Assembly (NCBI GenBank): GCA_017562135.1
Contig: QEYB01000629.1
Location: forward strand, 930,001-994,000
DNA: 64,000 nucleotides
Direction: 5' to 3'
Source of the DNA: Dipylidium caninum
Lineage: Eukaryota; Platyhelminthes; Cestoda; Cyclophyllidea; Dipylidiidae
The notes under the pieces were generated by a model that was given only the letters and a program-made list of their open reading frames with translations, did not search any database and had not been told where the DNA came from. Below are positions 13,565-28,300 of this stretch, one piece after another. Made by a program: the position numbers and the translations under genes. Positions within the stretch are counted from its first letter, which is position 1. Each line of letters opens with the position of its first letter.

Positions 13565-14186
13565 CGTCTGGATTGAAGAATATGACCGTGGGCTGATGCA
13601 GAAACGGGGTACCACATTCAAGTTGCAGGAGTACTTTTTGCCTACTAAAACAACCCTGGGGCTAAAAGAAAGTTTTGTGTGTTATCTCTTGGAATATAGG
13701 TAAATAAAGCATACTACCACTTTGGTTTCTCTATCCAAAAAGATGAGCAACCCACAATACATTGTTATTGAATGACAGACAAAATATACTTCCACAAATG
13801 AAGAATTCAGATGTCCACGTGCAATCCACATGTAATTAAAGCTCTTTAAAGTTGTATATAATCTGTTGTCTGAGTCCAGATGAAGCAAGAAAAAGGTTAA
13901 CGAGTACATCCTAATGAGTCCCCTATAAGCGCAAAACAGCTCGTTCAATGTGAAAGATTAAGTCTCAACACAAATTGTCTCAAACATGCGGCTATTAACG
14001 TCAAAAGTATCTTGTAGCTTAATCCGCCATTGTAAGTCTTTTAGCATCTTATCAAATCCTTGATCGATCCATAATACAGACTTCGAGCGATGCCGACGCT
14101 GCGATATCACTTCTCCAATTAACCTTCGCCATGGTCCCTTTCACGTGACAACCCCAACCATGTATTAATAAATTAGGCCGTCTCCT

Positions 14187-14197
14187 CCCCCCCCCCC
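14187..14197. repeat. Poly-C homopolymer (11 C)
   Basis: Pure C run inside a C/T-rich block downstream of the dynein intermediate chain stop codon. Such runs are prone to length error in assemblies. Confidence 0.85.
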
Positions 14198-14665
14198 TCC
14201 CGCGAACACACACTTGAGTTCCCCATCCTCCAGCCACAGAGGCCTTCATCACACAGCCTTCCCGCACTCATTACCATCGTAGTCATATTTTACATCCCTC
14301 CTAAGACATCACTGCAGTACTCAAACGTCACAATAACAGCTGCTACGTAATAAGTACCACGCATGTACACGACGCAATTTGAAAAGGATCAAGGAAAACT
14401 GCTTGAGGAGATTCAACGCTCATCTTCATGTTACCAACATACCTAAGCACTACCTAACACTGCAGCACTATCGAGAAAACGTGTACCTTTACCTATAATT
14501 AGCAGAAAAATTCCGACCAATGATACTATATTTGGGTCTGGGGCACGCAGACGAATCCCAATCAGTGGAATTTCGTCGCCGAGTAAGCATCCCTTTTTGA
14601 ACACCACCCGGCCCAACATGAATGACAATAAACGTGAGAAGAGGAAAAAAGCAGTTTCTAACGAA

Positions 14666-17600
14666 TTAGCGCACATGGCTACTCCGCCGTCTTGGGTTCT
14701 GTACATCATATTCTTCCGCCGCAGTGGCCGAAAGGCTGCGCACCAAAACTTTTAACTGATTCCATTCGTCTGCCTCCGGCATGGCCAAATTCTAGAATAT
14801 GAATAAGGTGCAATACGAAATGATTTTCGATAACGCAGATATTATGCCTTTTAGGCAAACACAAGACTTTCACCTCATGTAGCTCAAAAAGCCTAACTCG
14901 GCCGTCATCACCGCCAGCAGCCAAATGAAAACCCTTTTTGTGGAAGCGACAACGATTCAATAGGGCATCACCTCCCACTTGTATGGACGCCGTCGGAACC
15001 TAATAGCAGAATGTCAGGTATAAATAAAGGTTACAAGTAAAGAACTGGAAATAAGACCTGATAATATGAAAATGGGCACTAGGCTAGATTTACATAGTCT
15101 CCTACAAGCAATTAGAGGAATTTTTACCGATTAACTGGATGAAAAAAATTACATTAGGTATTTCCGACCACAGAATCAGGCCATTTGTATAACAAGGTAA
15201 AGGGGATCAACTTTGTTTGATCAAGAGCCATAGTCATCCCCTACTACTGAAACCGACTTGACCCTACTTGAGCCGTATTAACAGCACAATAAAATAGTTC
15301 GAATGTCAACGGCAACCCTAGGAAAAATGAAAAGTATACATCACCTCACGATTGGAGTTGAGGGACCAAAAGTCAAGACAACCAGAAAGGTCCGTTGTTG
15401 CAAAGAGAGCGGGGTGGATCGGGGAGGCATCGCATCCGACAAAGTAGTCGTTTCTATCTTCGTATGCCAGTAAGGGGTAGGCGGGGGACTCGCGAATACT
15501 CCACAATCGAACACTGCAGTCCATACCGGTTGTGGCGAAAAGCGGACCTACCCCGCTAAAACCCACAGGCGCAGCACTTTCCTCCGTCACCGTCGGTACC
15601 TCGGCTCTCGCTAAAACAGCTATGCCTGTTACCGGTGCTTTGTGACCGTCGAATTGTGTGATTAGTCCAGCATTCCTATGACAAAGGACTGGGATTTAAC
15701 AGTTTTACTTAACACGATGTTTATGCTTGCGTTAAATGTAGTTAAATGTCAAAGATAACTTTGAGGAATAATTATTGAACATTAGCGCCTATAATGACGC
15801 AAAATGGTATTAATAGAGTGACCGAACTCAATAATATCAAAAATTTTGGAAATATTTCATCACCCGTGATTTCGTCGATGAAAAGCACGCAAAATCAGTT
15901 AGAAATCAACGAAAATTTTTGAAAGAGAATTGCATCTTGGGGTGCATTTCGAGGCAGAGTTTTACTTATATGACGACAAAATCGGATAATGAAAATAACG
16001 GTCTGTTACCCACTCGTAACAGCATTCAAAACCAAGGCATTATTGACTTCATGTCCATATTTCCTCAAATAATTCCCCGACCACATAAGCGGTCCGCCTA
16101 CACATCAGTGTATTAAGATTGACCCTATTATCCTTCATTACTAGTAAAGAGTTAGTAACTTATAGGATTTTAACCTTACTACCATATTATATTTGGATTT
16201 AGCCGAATTCATCTTATTTCGTACTAAAGAGTATCTTATCACATTATCACGGAATATGGTGCTTTTAATTAGCTGTGCTAACCGACAACTAAGGATAGCG
16301 GAAAATGAAACGAATTTAACCCATATCAGTAATTCAATAAATCACAAAAAATACTTGCGTTTCAGCCGAAGAAGAGGAAAATTTGTTTAATAAAACAAGC
16401 ATGTTATTTGTTTATAGATCGGAACGTCAACATACATAGCCACGCTTTGTCACAGTTAACATTGTCAAGCTTGAAGGGTGAAAAAAGCGTTATTCAAGAT
16501 GCTAAAAGAAGTCTTCATCCTATCCACTAGCGTCTGAAGTGATCTTTATTAAGTATTTCCAACTAAACGGTGTCATGTGGGGGAGAACGAAAGAGTTAGT
16601 AAACAAAATTGTAAAATTAAGAACTGAGTTAGGTGAGCTCCTGTCGTTTATTAGTCCCGTGTTAAGAGTTCATTAAGGCGAGTCAAACAACTATAGTTAG
16701 GTTAGATAATTAGAAAAAAGATTTGCATATACTCACCAGTACATTGCATAACCTTACCAATCTAGACGCATGCATAAAATGGCTTGCTTCGATATTTCAA
16801 GAAAATTATAATCAAAGAGTCTTGAAAGGTTCTTAAAAGACACCAAGATTTTTGTCGAAAATAATATATGTTGTCTTTAATACAATTCTAAGACAGGCGG
16901 GTGTAACTGCTTTCAGAGGACAGTACGGCAACCATTCTTGAAAATATTAAGCCATTGAGCAAGACTCGATCAAGCCAAAATCGCCCAAGAAATCACATCA
17001 AAAAGCTTTATACCTAAACGGCTAACACATCATAGCTAAGTTAACTAACGTTAGGAATTAGGAAAAATCTAAGTCGACTGTTCTAGAATGCATTTGACAA
17101 CAATGAGGATGGGATAACTGAATACGCGGAAAACCTTGTCTTCCCATCAGTGATGCAACATCACAAAACAATAACTGATGAAAAGGGGGAATAAACATTT
17201 AACCGATTTAATAAACAATCTCCGAAAAGGGAAAAATTGAATCCAACACATACAGTAGGAATAATGAACTCACACAAGCCAAATCACACCCTAAACTGTT
17301 AATCAATTTTTGGACATCACCACAGGTGTGGTATTCCTGCCTGGTGGGTCGCTCAAATGTCTCGACTCCCTTCTGCTGGCTATCACCAGTAAGGGCAGCA
17401 GAACAGCACTCTACATAAAAAGGTGGATATATGGAAAAGACGAGGACTTTATTCATCAAAACACTATTACAAAAAGGTCCTACATTATTCCATGGATCCG
17501 TTATTTTTATGGCATTTAAGTTAATGGTCTAAAAGTACTTCCATCAACTTGCTGTAAAAAACCACTTCTAGGATGATTTCTACGGAGATATTCGAAGCTA

Positions 17601-20600
17601 GACAGATCCAAATCAATCAAATTACAGCAGGCTAACTTGCTCGAATTTAGGCCATTAAAGTAAAGATAATAGATGCTAAATGCGTTTAAGGACATGATTA
17701 GGATAGAGTATGCTAAAACTCCAACTCAAAGAATAGGAGCCGGAAAAAAAACTCAGGACTTAATAACTAAATTATAAGACGCTTGTACGACCGAAACGCT
17801 CCTCAGATTGCCGGACGTGCACCTCCCTCATGAGATTATGAAAATGATCATCTGTATCTTTTGTTAATTGATTCTGTGGTAACGAACGAAATTCCCTTCC
17901 TGCTGAACCGTAAGACATTGATGGAGAGAATAACAAAAGATACGTTAAGACTGAAACTCAGCCTGGGAGTTATGTTGGCATTCAGATATTTCCAGATATT
18001 TTCGGCAGGAAATATTTTTTCGGGTAAAATCTACCCTCCTTGTAACCGAAAATAATTATTGAAAAGATAGAGAAAATGATAAACTCAATCAGGCAGCCAA
18101 CCGACCGATTAATTCCATTAATTTTGTTGGGGAATGGAACGAACTGTTAAGAAAAAATGAATAAGGAGGGAAAATTAAGTTGAGTCGTGCTCACTTTTCA
18201 TCCCGGGATCCAAGATACACTGACCCATCTTGAGCACCAACCAGAAATCGATTGGCATCGGGGCCAGGAAGGAAGGCAAGGCAGGTCGGAGTTATAGGAT
18301 TGGAAGAGCGCTTCACGCCTCCGGAAACGACGGGAGTAAGATCCAGAGTCTGGATGGGGACGCCAAGCATGTCTAAAGACCAGGCACATAGACGACCCTC
18401 AGATGAGATACTAACTAGGCTGTTGGCATGACGACTTCCTGTCATCACAAGACCGCATATTGGTTCAACATGTGCGGCACCGCAACCCGCTAGATGGGTC
18501 ATCTGCGTAGGAGTCCGACGGCTTGTCCTAAAACACACATCATAGAACACGGATGGCACAAATAAAAAATAAAAAATTTTAACATGAAATAAACGAGTGA
18601 TGGAAAACAGTTAACAACTCTAACGTACCTACATCGTGGATGAAAGCGAAGAAAAATTCATAAGTAAAAAATAGGAGTAAAACAATTAACGCTAATTTTT
18701 GGGAGGTTACAACGACAAATGAAAATAATAAAACAGTCATACATTGAAAGTCGAACACGTTACCGGATATCCCAAAGAACAATTTGTCCGCCCTTCGTAC
18801 CCCCAATCACCAAGGAGGGATGAAATTCGGTTAGGATTGCCGCAGTAATATCCACCTGGTAGGTAAAAGTGTACTCTGGTGCCGTCTGCCGATATTTTAG
18901 GTTCCATATACAACAGCAAGAGCCCTCGAAAACATTGCCAATAGCCCTACTGCCATCACCAGCACAACCGCTCTCACAAGTCTGATAAGCAGCCAAAAGA
19001 AGTTCCGGATATACTGCAGACCAGTCCAGAGCTATGACAGAACTTCGACCTCTGTCATGGACAGAAGCATTGTCGTAAAAATCGCCAATATATTTCACCA
19101 ATTGGTGCTTACTTTGTCTGAAAATAAATAGTGTAGAAAAAAGCAATTTCACAAGTTCATACAATTTAAAATAACACGGATACGGAAAAGGTTCTAAATG
19201 AACAGACAAATAAACTAAGGGTTAGGCAAGAAATCATGGATGGCGGGTGAATAAACAGTAAATGTGCTAACATAAAATACTAAAAGAATTAATGAATAAA
19301 TGGAAAAATAGGTTGGCGTAAGAATTGAGAGTGGAGTGAAAAACGTAGGATAGTGAAGTCCATGAGTAGGCCAAAGGTTAGGTGAAGAAAGGATATACTA
19401 GAAAGTAGAAGAGGAATTAGTGGCGAGACGAGAACCATGTCATTGAGGTTTGACGACAACTGGTTGACCCAGTATTTATTAATATTTTCTCACATAGAAG
19501 TGGTAAGGGTAATTGAAAAGTGCATTGGCAAAGGAAGTCTTATTGTTCGGTTTTTGAGGAAAAATCCAATTTTACTAGTTCAGTGTGAACACTCAATGCA
19601 CGAAGAATACAACCCCATCACTGAAGAACTCACAACTGCAATCATTTTGGGTAAACAAGACAGAGACTAGTATTTGAAAGTAATAATACCAAATAGGAGT
19701 AGTATTGTTTATCACAAAGCCATATATTTGGTGAGCAAATGTGGGAAATTGATGAAAATATAAAACTAACTACATAAACTGGAGATTAAAGTAAAAAAAG
19801 AATAAATTTCGTGATCAAATAAACAGGAAAATCAATGTTCAAAGTATTATTAAGCGCATATAAGACAACTTAATCACTTTTTTTATTTTCGTCTTAGAGT
19901 AACTATTCAAACGGCAAATAGACGAAAGAAGAGCTAGTTCCAAAAGCACTCCAATTGGAGTAGACAACTATACTGGTTACTCACTACAAGTAGAACGAAA
20001 ACCAACATTTGACTCAAAATGGGTAAAGTTCCACGACAAAAATAGTCCAAAAAATTCGCCATAAAATCAAAGAAATTACATTTCTCGATAGAAAAATGTA
20101 GGCTCTCACAGCGTAACTTGGATATCCTAGTTAGGAAAATATACCACACTTCCTCGGCATGCGTGAGGCCAACAAGTAATAATAGGCAGTCAACAGAGAA
20201 ATAAATGGTCATACACTTACGTCGACTAAAAAAGTTCATAATTTTTGTAACTTACCCATCCTCTTCTCGTTCAGCGCCGCTATAATCAAAAAAAATATCA
20301 TTGGGTTCCTCTAAAGCACGTTGAACGACTCGTGAGGCGCGAATGATAAAACGCTGAAAGCCGTCCGCTTGCATAATAACTTGTTTCTCCTCTTCTGTTA
20401 AATCACGAGCTAAAATATAAGACAGAAGTCAAAAAAGGGGGTGTGTGGACTATAACCAACTGAATTATCAATCATAAAAGTAGTTTTCTTAACGTATACG
20501 TGAAGAGCAAAACCACTGTAAATGGTAATATAATTAGAAAAAGAGACATACGGGGCACGGGTTTTATAAGAGTGTCCGGATGATTGAAACGAACAGACTT

Positions 20601-21274
20601 ATTCAGATCGAGGCTCTTAATGAATTGGGTCACTTCGGGAAGTTGTGATTCATTTTCGTCATAAGGGATTGCTGAATCATGAGAGCAGAATCGGAATTAC
20701 TACAAGTTATAAGGTTACGTAGAAAGGGAATAAACCACAAAAGTCAATAATAAACGAACCCCCGATTTCGTCATCCCACTCAAAACTTTGCAATCCCAAG
20801 AATGTCGTCGGAGCTGTTACCATTAAGAAACTACATTAAGCATGTGAGATCTTACAACTAGGTTTGGGGGTGAGCTCCTGGTCCGTCTGAACTTGCTTTG
20901 AATATGTAATGACTTCTTGTGAGTTGACGGAACAGTGAAAAATCTTTGAGGGGGCTAATTTAGGTAAGCGTTTCTCGACGTTATTCGGACTAAAAATTGT
21001 TTCATCAACATACAAGAGTACGTGGAGTTAACACCCGTCATACTAGATGATTGATCAATATCCTCGCGGCCTGTTTTTCATTTGACACTAAGTCGTTTCC
21101 AACGCCAAGTTCTTTGAGTATACCGTCCACAGACACTGGTTCCTTTGTTAAAAAGTTTGTAGTAATGGTGGGTAGTTTATATTGATGCTCCTCTTTTTTG
21201 AGACGTTCTTCTCTTAAAGCAGCTAATTTAGCTTTCTTCTTGGCTAATTCGGCTTTTCTGTCAATCCCGGACAT
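14666..21274 (-). CDS. DYNC1I: Cytoplasmic dynein 1 intermediate chain
   Basis: This subunit scaffolds the dynein tail. It binds dynactin p150 through its N-terminal helix, the three light-chain families through its linker, and the heavy chain through its WD40 propeller. Exons on the minus strand: 21274-21087, 20989-20856, 20813-20760, 20671-20552, 20409-20256, 19117-18764, 18527-18195, 15675-15345, 14999-14874, 14791-14666. Together they make 1920 nt, 639 aa plus stop, matching the family's usual length of about 640. The first 30 residues are the charged coiled coil starting MSGIDRKAELAKKKAK. The linker has VITYSKQVQTD, an LC8-type QT motif, then DLTEEEKQ and a roadblock-binding helix, and FFDYSG. 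WD units include IALDWSAVYPELLLAAY, GGTKGGQIVLWD, CAWSLDMLG, VTGIAV and LFATTD. The C-terminus contains EADEW. The end of exon 1 is the weakest boundary: donor GTCAAA at 21086, chosen because its phase fits. All other junctions have good GT-AG sites. Confidence 0.94.
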
Positions 21275-22357
21275 GATACGACAAATCTTACAGCACCCGA
21301 AATGAGCGCTTTGGAGACAATATATTAAAAGATGTAATAATTGTTATCATTTTATAGAGGTTTATAAAATTCTAAAGTTAATTGGGGTAGCATCACGATT
21401 GTGACCAAGGTGCGAAGAAATAATTCGGTTTATTCTAGAAGCAACAACTGCGTCTATATTTTATCGTTACTCGAATTTATGGGGCAGCGAGATATTCTGT
21501 TGTTTTAAAAAGCACACGATTGCAAATTTTTATAAGTAATAGACCCGTGCCACCTTAAACTTCTTACCTAATTAATATGGAGTAACGTAGCAGAGGGAAT
21601 TTTCAGCATCCACACCTTTCGTGGTCTAAATAATGTCACTCAACATTGAGGTACTGTTGCGAAAGTGAATTCTGTTCCAATAAACCAAAAAAATAAATCT
21701 TTTTAATGGAAATCAGGCGTGTTTGTCATGTTCGCTAAATATGGCTGTCAATCAGTACGGGCATTAAATACCACTGCGATTTTTATCGCAAAGCGAGGTA
21801 GTAATTGGCGGAAGAATAAATTCTTCAGAAGTTTACTTAGCGTCTACCTATCACGTATAATTAATGAATGAGCAACAAAACTGCGCTAAAGCCAAAAATC
21901 TAATTGCATATTTTTGTAACCCATAAAATTTTCCAATAAAATTTTCCAAGCTTTGAAGATTATTTTTACATAGTGTACGTATTGTTGGGCTTCTAATCTA
22001 CCCTCTATTGGTGATCTTTCAATATATATGAATGATTGATTAGCTTAGTGTACAATAAAGTGTGAGTTCCCGATATGTGTTTTTGGGGCGCTTTCATGGT
22101 CAACCATGATTTTTGTAACACTGACCTAAAAACACCTTTGATATTCAATAGTTTCTGTGGACCAGAAACCACCTGCGTATTAGTAAGTTTGTAATATTGT
22201 TTATGCCCTTTTAAACGACCTGATGCCCACGATTTACGCAACGAAATTGATATGAAGGTTATAACAGCATGATTGGACCGCTTTCATTCGCTGGGAGTGA
22301 TTCTCAGCTTCGACCTTGGGAAGGATTTTGTCACTTGTCTATTTGAGTCGGAAGAAA
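21275..22357. promoter_or_regulatory. Shared upstream region between two divergently transcribed genes
   Basis: The start codons of the dynein intermediate chain (minus) and the BAR-RhoGAP gene (plus) face away from each other across this stretch of about 1.1 kb. It is AT-rich and holds no supported exon, so both promoters and 5' UTRs are probably here unless 5' leader exons lie elsewhere. I could not identify specific promoter elements. The regulatory label rests on position only. Confidence 0.4.
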
Positions 22358-25300
22358 ATGGACTGGCTTAAGGTTGTCAGACCACGCTACGTGAGGTTAG
22401 GACGTTATTTTGGCCACATTTTCATCAATTTCTTATGAAACAAACGCATATGCCATATTTTCCCTTCACTTTTTTTTCAATATCCCTTACTTCGATCCAA
22501 CTGACACCACGTTTTCACTTTTGAGGACTTAATACCAGGTATTTATCTCCAGTCATACCTTGTTTTATCAGAATTCATTTGATTTACAGAAATTCCCCAC
22601 TAGACCCGGACCTACCTACAATTTTCATAAATATACTCGCTAATATAGAAGAGATTCGCCCTCTTATTCGATCCCATCGCAAGTTCCTTGAGAGTAGTCT
22701 TAACGTAAGACCCTTCGTGGAATTCATAACTTATGCTCTTGACATGCATTACACTTTGTTCTTTTTTCAGCAAAGTCATGTTAACACACACTCTGGGGAA
22801 CAAAGGTAAATGAGTCCAACGTTATGCCACTTTGCTTTTCATTTGTCTAAAAGTAGGTCCAACGATTCTCCTCTAAAATTGATGACATTACTTTCCGATA
22901 AGTTGCTGTCTTATCAGCGTGAGTTCTCGGGCAAGAACGTAAAAGACCTCATTTCGGATCTCAAAAAGTGGGAGGATCGATGCGATCAGCTGTTAAAGTT
23001 AAGAAATGATTTGTCGAAGAGTCATACAGAACTGGCGAAATTAAAGGACAAGCAATCGCAATCGAAAGAAAAAGAAAATTTGAAAGCCCTTATCACTGCT
23101 TCAGAATCTACATACGCTAGTAGCAGGGTACTTTAAGGTTTATCATTTCTCATGTTTATTTCGCAGAGTACTAGTTTATGTTGTTACGTCGTTTTGCAAG
23201 GCATGATGTATAGGAGTAAATTGGATTACCCCACGATTATTAGACTTTCTTCAGCTTTTCCATTTATCCACCCTAACACTGCTGATTGCATCGAGTGTAA
23301 CCATCTTTACATCGTTTTCATACACTGCACCTATTTTGTGAATATACATTGGCCTTTGTGCTTTCATCTATACCCAGAAAAATAAGCTTTCTCAGACACA
23401 TTTTCCTTGGTTGTTTTTTTGAAAAAAAAATATGTGGGAGATAGAATATACAATCACAGTTTCAGATAGTCGACTTTTTCATCCTTTTTATAACTCCTTT
23501 TCAATTGCAAACCTGCTTATCCAACTTTTCAACGTTTCTATTTTTAATGTCATTGGAATTAATGTTAGTTCGTCGAAATTTTACCTATTTAAGCTTGTAT
23601 TTCTATGCCAATATGAGTTTATATAAATTCACGAATTCTCTCCTTTCGTTTTTGTCCCTATGAAAATTTCCTTCCAACGTCACGTTGACAAAAAGTTTAT
23701 ATATATGTATATACATTGTGGGATCAGATCTTTGGTTCATTTATATCCAACCAAGCTACTTTTTCATACGTTTTTTTTATTTAGGAGACTTTGTGTACTG
23801 AACTCTCTCGTTATTATGTCTCAGAAAATGACTTTCAAAACAAGATTCTAACTTTTCTCAGCGACCAAATTACGTTCCTGCAAAATTGTCTGGACGAAGC
23901 CAAGTCCTCCTTTGATAGCATCAGACCCTCGCCGAGTAAGGACAGAGTTGATTGTTTATGCATAAGAGGGCGGGTTGTTTTAAATTTTATTTGAGTTAAC
24001 CTTCAGTTCATGCAAAATTTAATTTACATGATAAATATTTTCGAACTTGTATCCTGATTAATTTCTTCTTTAAATCCTCGTCCCTTATCAAATGTCATGT
24101 CCCGTGATGGTCCCATGTGCAAATTGGACGCTTGTCTCCGCCTATAACTTACGAAATTCGTAGAGTTAATTTTAGAATTTCTCATAGAGATATATTGCCT
24201 TACTTGAAAATCCTAAAGCACTTTCTTATCATGATTTTGTGCAAAGGTGTCACTTATGTGTCGCTCAGAGTGTTGGCGTTAATTGATCATTATGGTTGTT
24301 TGCTAATTTATTAGGGAACCGAAAATTCCAAGGTGCTCCGACGCACTAACTGAGGGAAGTAAGGCTTAAGGCCTAGTGAATAACCCGTTTTCGTAATATT
24401 ATAATCGTCCTCTAATCGTTATCAACCAGGAAGATGACCTCTGTATACAGTGAAGACAATTGTTTCTATTAACAAAGGATTGTGTATCCTCCGGTGGCCT
24501 TCAGTGTTGATACTTGAGGGAAAATCTAACAAAAACTCAGTTATTCGGTAGTCTATGATCAAGTTATTAGCTTCGCATAAAGCTCTTTGTCTCTGTTATT
24601 TTCACCGCTTCGTAAATCTCATCCTGCTTTGTGCATCCAAGTGTAAATATGTCTGCTGTTTACTAGACCTCACTTAATCTCGAACTTTCTCAAAATTTTA
24701 ACGTGTACTACCGGTTCCTTGAGTAATTCCATCACAGTAATTCTACTTTCCACATGTTGTATTCGGAGAATACTTTGCTGCAACTCCGATGAAATGAAAG
24801 AGCTCTCAAAGATTCCCTTGAATATCACAACATCAACCGCAGTATGTTGATGGGACGCTACCACCATTCACTTTTCAAAACCGGAATCATTATACACCAC
24901 TTCAAGACCTAAGGTGAAATTTCCATGACCTCAGATTTAGGCATTGATGACACGTTAGAGCATGATTGGCGGGACGGTGCAATTTACTGAGGAGCAATTC
25001 ATTTGATACACAAAAATTTTGAGGTTTCTATTTCACATTGATCTGGTTCGCTCTTTCGGATCCTATTTCAAGGCACAAGATTGTGGCTAATCTTATTTCG
25101 CTTATTTCATACCGTGATTAGATACTCGCGCGAAGACGTATTTTGGTACGAGTCTACGGGAGCATTTGAATGAAGAAGGCTACTCCGTGGTGCTGATAAA
25201 GTGCATCGGCTATCTCATGGCGAAAGAAGGCTACTGTCAAGAGGTGAGAATTTCTGAGCTAAAGTTTGAGCAATCCGTATGTCACTGGGATTAAAACGGG

Positions 25301-28300
25301 TTCACCGTTTTTGAGATCATAAGATATAAAATCTATCTTGAGTCTACCTACGTATGAATGTACCGGTACGACAGGTTACACTCAGGTTTCTTTTAAATCA
25401 TTAATTCATACATTTCACGATTCCCTTGGAGTGACGACATCACATGCACTTATCTATCGACCAAAGGGAAAACTCGCCATCTATACGACAACGTAATCAT
25501 AGAGGCAGTCAATCAGGTGGTTGTAAATCTAACTTTTGCTCTTTACCTATCCTCCTAATAATCATCATGTAAGCTTTTGTTTCGACTTTTACCAAATAGG
25601 ACATCCATATATTTGTAAATTCTATTCATTCAGTCAGTCAATGCAGTCAATCATCCAACTCAGTGTGAATCGCGCTCCCCGTGGATTTGTCACTTAGATC
25701 CCCTCTGTCCACTGATTCACATGTCTGCCTCGATCATTCCACTCGTTCATTCATCCATCCACTCGCCTATCCGCCAACCCAACCCATCCCATCCCAACTC
25801 GACCACAATCCACCCATCCGTTATACGTCAATCTGTCTGACATGCATCCGCTCTTCCATCTCCTCCACCGCAACAACGGCGTCAGAAAGGCGTCCTTGTC
25901 ACCACAACAAGGCACATAGAGGAGGGTCCAAATGAACTAGCCCAATAACTCAGAGCACCATATCATATTCGAGGGAGAAGAGGAGAAGGCGGAGTCCTCC
26001 CTTCTCCTAAATCGCCTCCCAATCGACGCCACTGTCATCACACTTCCTAGTGTGTCTAAGTCATGCATAAGTACTTCGACGCTACCTCTCAATGCCTCCC
26101 AGATGACAATCACCAAACCCTTTGCCAACTTAACTGCAAACAGAAGTGCCTACACACAACCGCAAATATGCGTTCACACACGCCAACCCACACGACGAAG
26201 AAAGGTGTAGTCGCTGCCAGTCGCTGACTTGACGTATGTGCGCACACACAGGCGCCAGACGGAGATGGCGGCATTTATGCGCGCCCGACTCCTCAAGATG
26301 AGTGCCTGCAGCGAGGGATTGAGTAGGCGCTCCGTGATTCACTGCTCCTGCCACCGTTTCTCTAGAATCCTCTCTTCCACATGAGATGCCTATTTGTAGG
26401 TTTTGAATACTCCTCCATATTCACTTCGCGCGTACTGTTAAGCTGACTTTCACGTCGTTCCATAGATATGGTGGTAGGAAGTTTGTAAAATACTTTGCTG
26501 CTCTCAATCCCTTTGTTTGGGCTTCATTGGCTTAGATGTCATATTTTCACACTCCTTTTTGTCACACCTCTTGTTTCCTTACATCAAGCCATAATTGGTA
26601 CCTTGAAACTGTGGTTACCTATTCGTTAAAGGGAGATAAACCGGTGGCACAAGTCTAGTTCCTTTTGCCACCCTTTGTGAACACGATAACTATAACCTCA
26701 CCATAATGTTCGCTTTGGCCATGAACTGCTGCGCCATAAAGAAGTGTATCTAAAAGTGAGCATTCGGGACGTCATCAATAGAAATTGCTTCGATGTTTGC
26801 TTGGTTATACTTGGAATTAAAATGGCACTAATAGCTGGCGGGGCATGAAGTTTTATTCGAGGTAAGTGCGTGATGAAGCCATCATTCGAATACCGAAATA
26901 CTGTAAGAAAGTGCACGCGTCACACTATCCCACATTGTCAACCTGAGTGGAAGTCAACAAGCGCCGCATAAATAGCCACCATTGGAAGCAGCTCAACGTC
27001 AATGATTAAGTGGCGTGGCCCTTAAATACGCGCTGAATCGGTACAAACACCCATCTAATTGCCTGCACACGCCAGCAGCAATTATTACAGCGGTGCGGGG
27101 TGAAAGAGACTGTGGCTCGACATGCTCTCATTGACATAACCATAATGAGTGAGTACACAAGGCTGGCTAGAAGTCGTCGTCTCGTCTCATTGTACGGATC
27201 AGCAATGCGAGGGGGGAGAGATTACTTGTTTTTGTTAGATGGTTGGGCATCGCGAGCCTAGGGAAGTGCGTCTGAGAAAGCCAAGATAATCGCAGCGGTG
27301 CCGAGGCTGGAGGTAAAGTTTCGTGTGATTACGCAAACGGAGAAGAATGGCGACCCACCCACGCGGTATTTGCCGCGGTTCGATATGTGGCGTCCTTTCA
27401 AGCACTTCCGCACCACACAAGGAATGGGGAGTTGAACCAATGCTTCCGCCAATGGAGGACTTGAATGTCCTCTGCTCTCCCTCCCCCTCCCGCGTCATCC
27501 TCCACAGGGTGACGGTTGAAGTTGATTGAACTTGCTCTTGTTTAGGACTCGCATTCTGTTTTCGTCACATTTTAGGGTATCTTCCGCATTGCAGGTCAGG
27601 TCGCTTATATCAACGCGCTGCGGGTAAGTTGTCAGTTTTCACACGTTTTCTCCTTTATCCGCGTTTCGTCCAATCTGTTTTCACCCAACGATTCATCTTG
27701 GCTCCCCGTAATTTCATTGTAAAAACGGCTTCGGTGGTGTGACTGTGTCGTCAAAGATCTTAATGCCGTCCTCAGTGTGTTTTACTCGCTTCAAGTGTGG
27801 CACTTTCAGCGGTAGGGAGCACCAATGGGAGTGTGGTCGTTCGAGTCTCGGTCTACTCTACAGTGGTTTTCCCATAAAGCAACTCACTCACTGTTAAGGT
27901 TCTCTGACTGAGATGTCATTCGATAACGTAAAAGCTATACCCGCGGAAATGTCGCTGGCAATCTGCCTTTTGGCCCAGAACACTAGGAATTTTCTCCTAT
28001 GTCTGAGCGTTTAGCCTGTTTGTGTGAATTTCCTTAGTGTTTCTTAGTTAATCCACTTCGTCAACGTGTGCATGTGGTTTCTGGTTCTACTCACCTCCTA
28101 CGTGTTCTCTACGCGTTTTTTACACTGTTCATATATTGTTTTGTTTTATTCATTTGCTTTTTTGTATATTTTGGCACCATGAATTCAATCTCTTTACTTC
28201 ACGCTAAGAAAGTAGTTGCTGCCATGTTTTTCGCCTTATTGTTTTAAAGATTGTCTCATCTAGTGATTTCTTTATTGAACTTGTGTTGGCTACGGTTACA

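Noticed and set aside
17208..17459. Possible extra WD-repeat exon in the long intron of the dynein gene
   Set aside because: The flanking exons at 18195 and 15675 already join in phase and align without a gap. The frame has no WD pattern.
26130..26354. 75-codon open frame present in both arms of inverted repeat A (minus here, plus at 30219-30443)
   Set aside because: It starts with GTG rather than ATG, and all three nucleotide differences between copies change the amino acid, so there is no sign of protein-level constraint.
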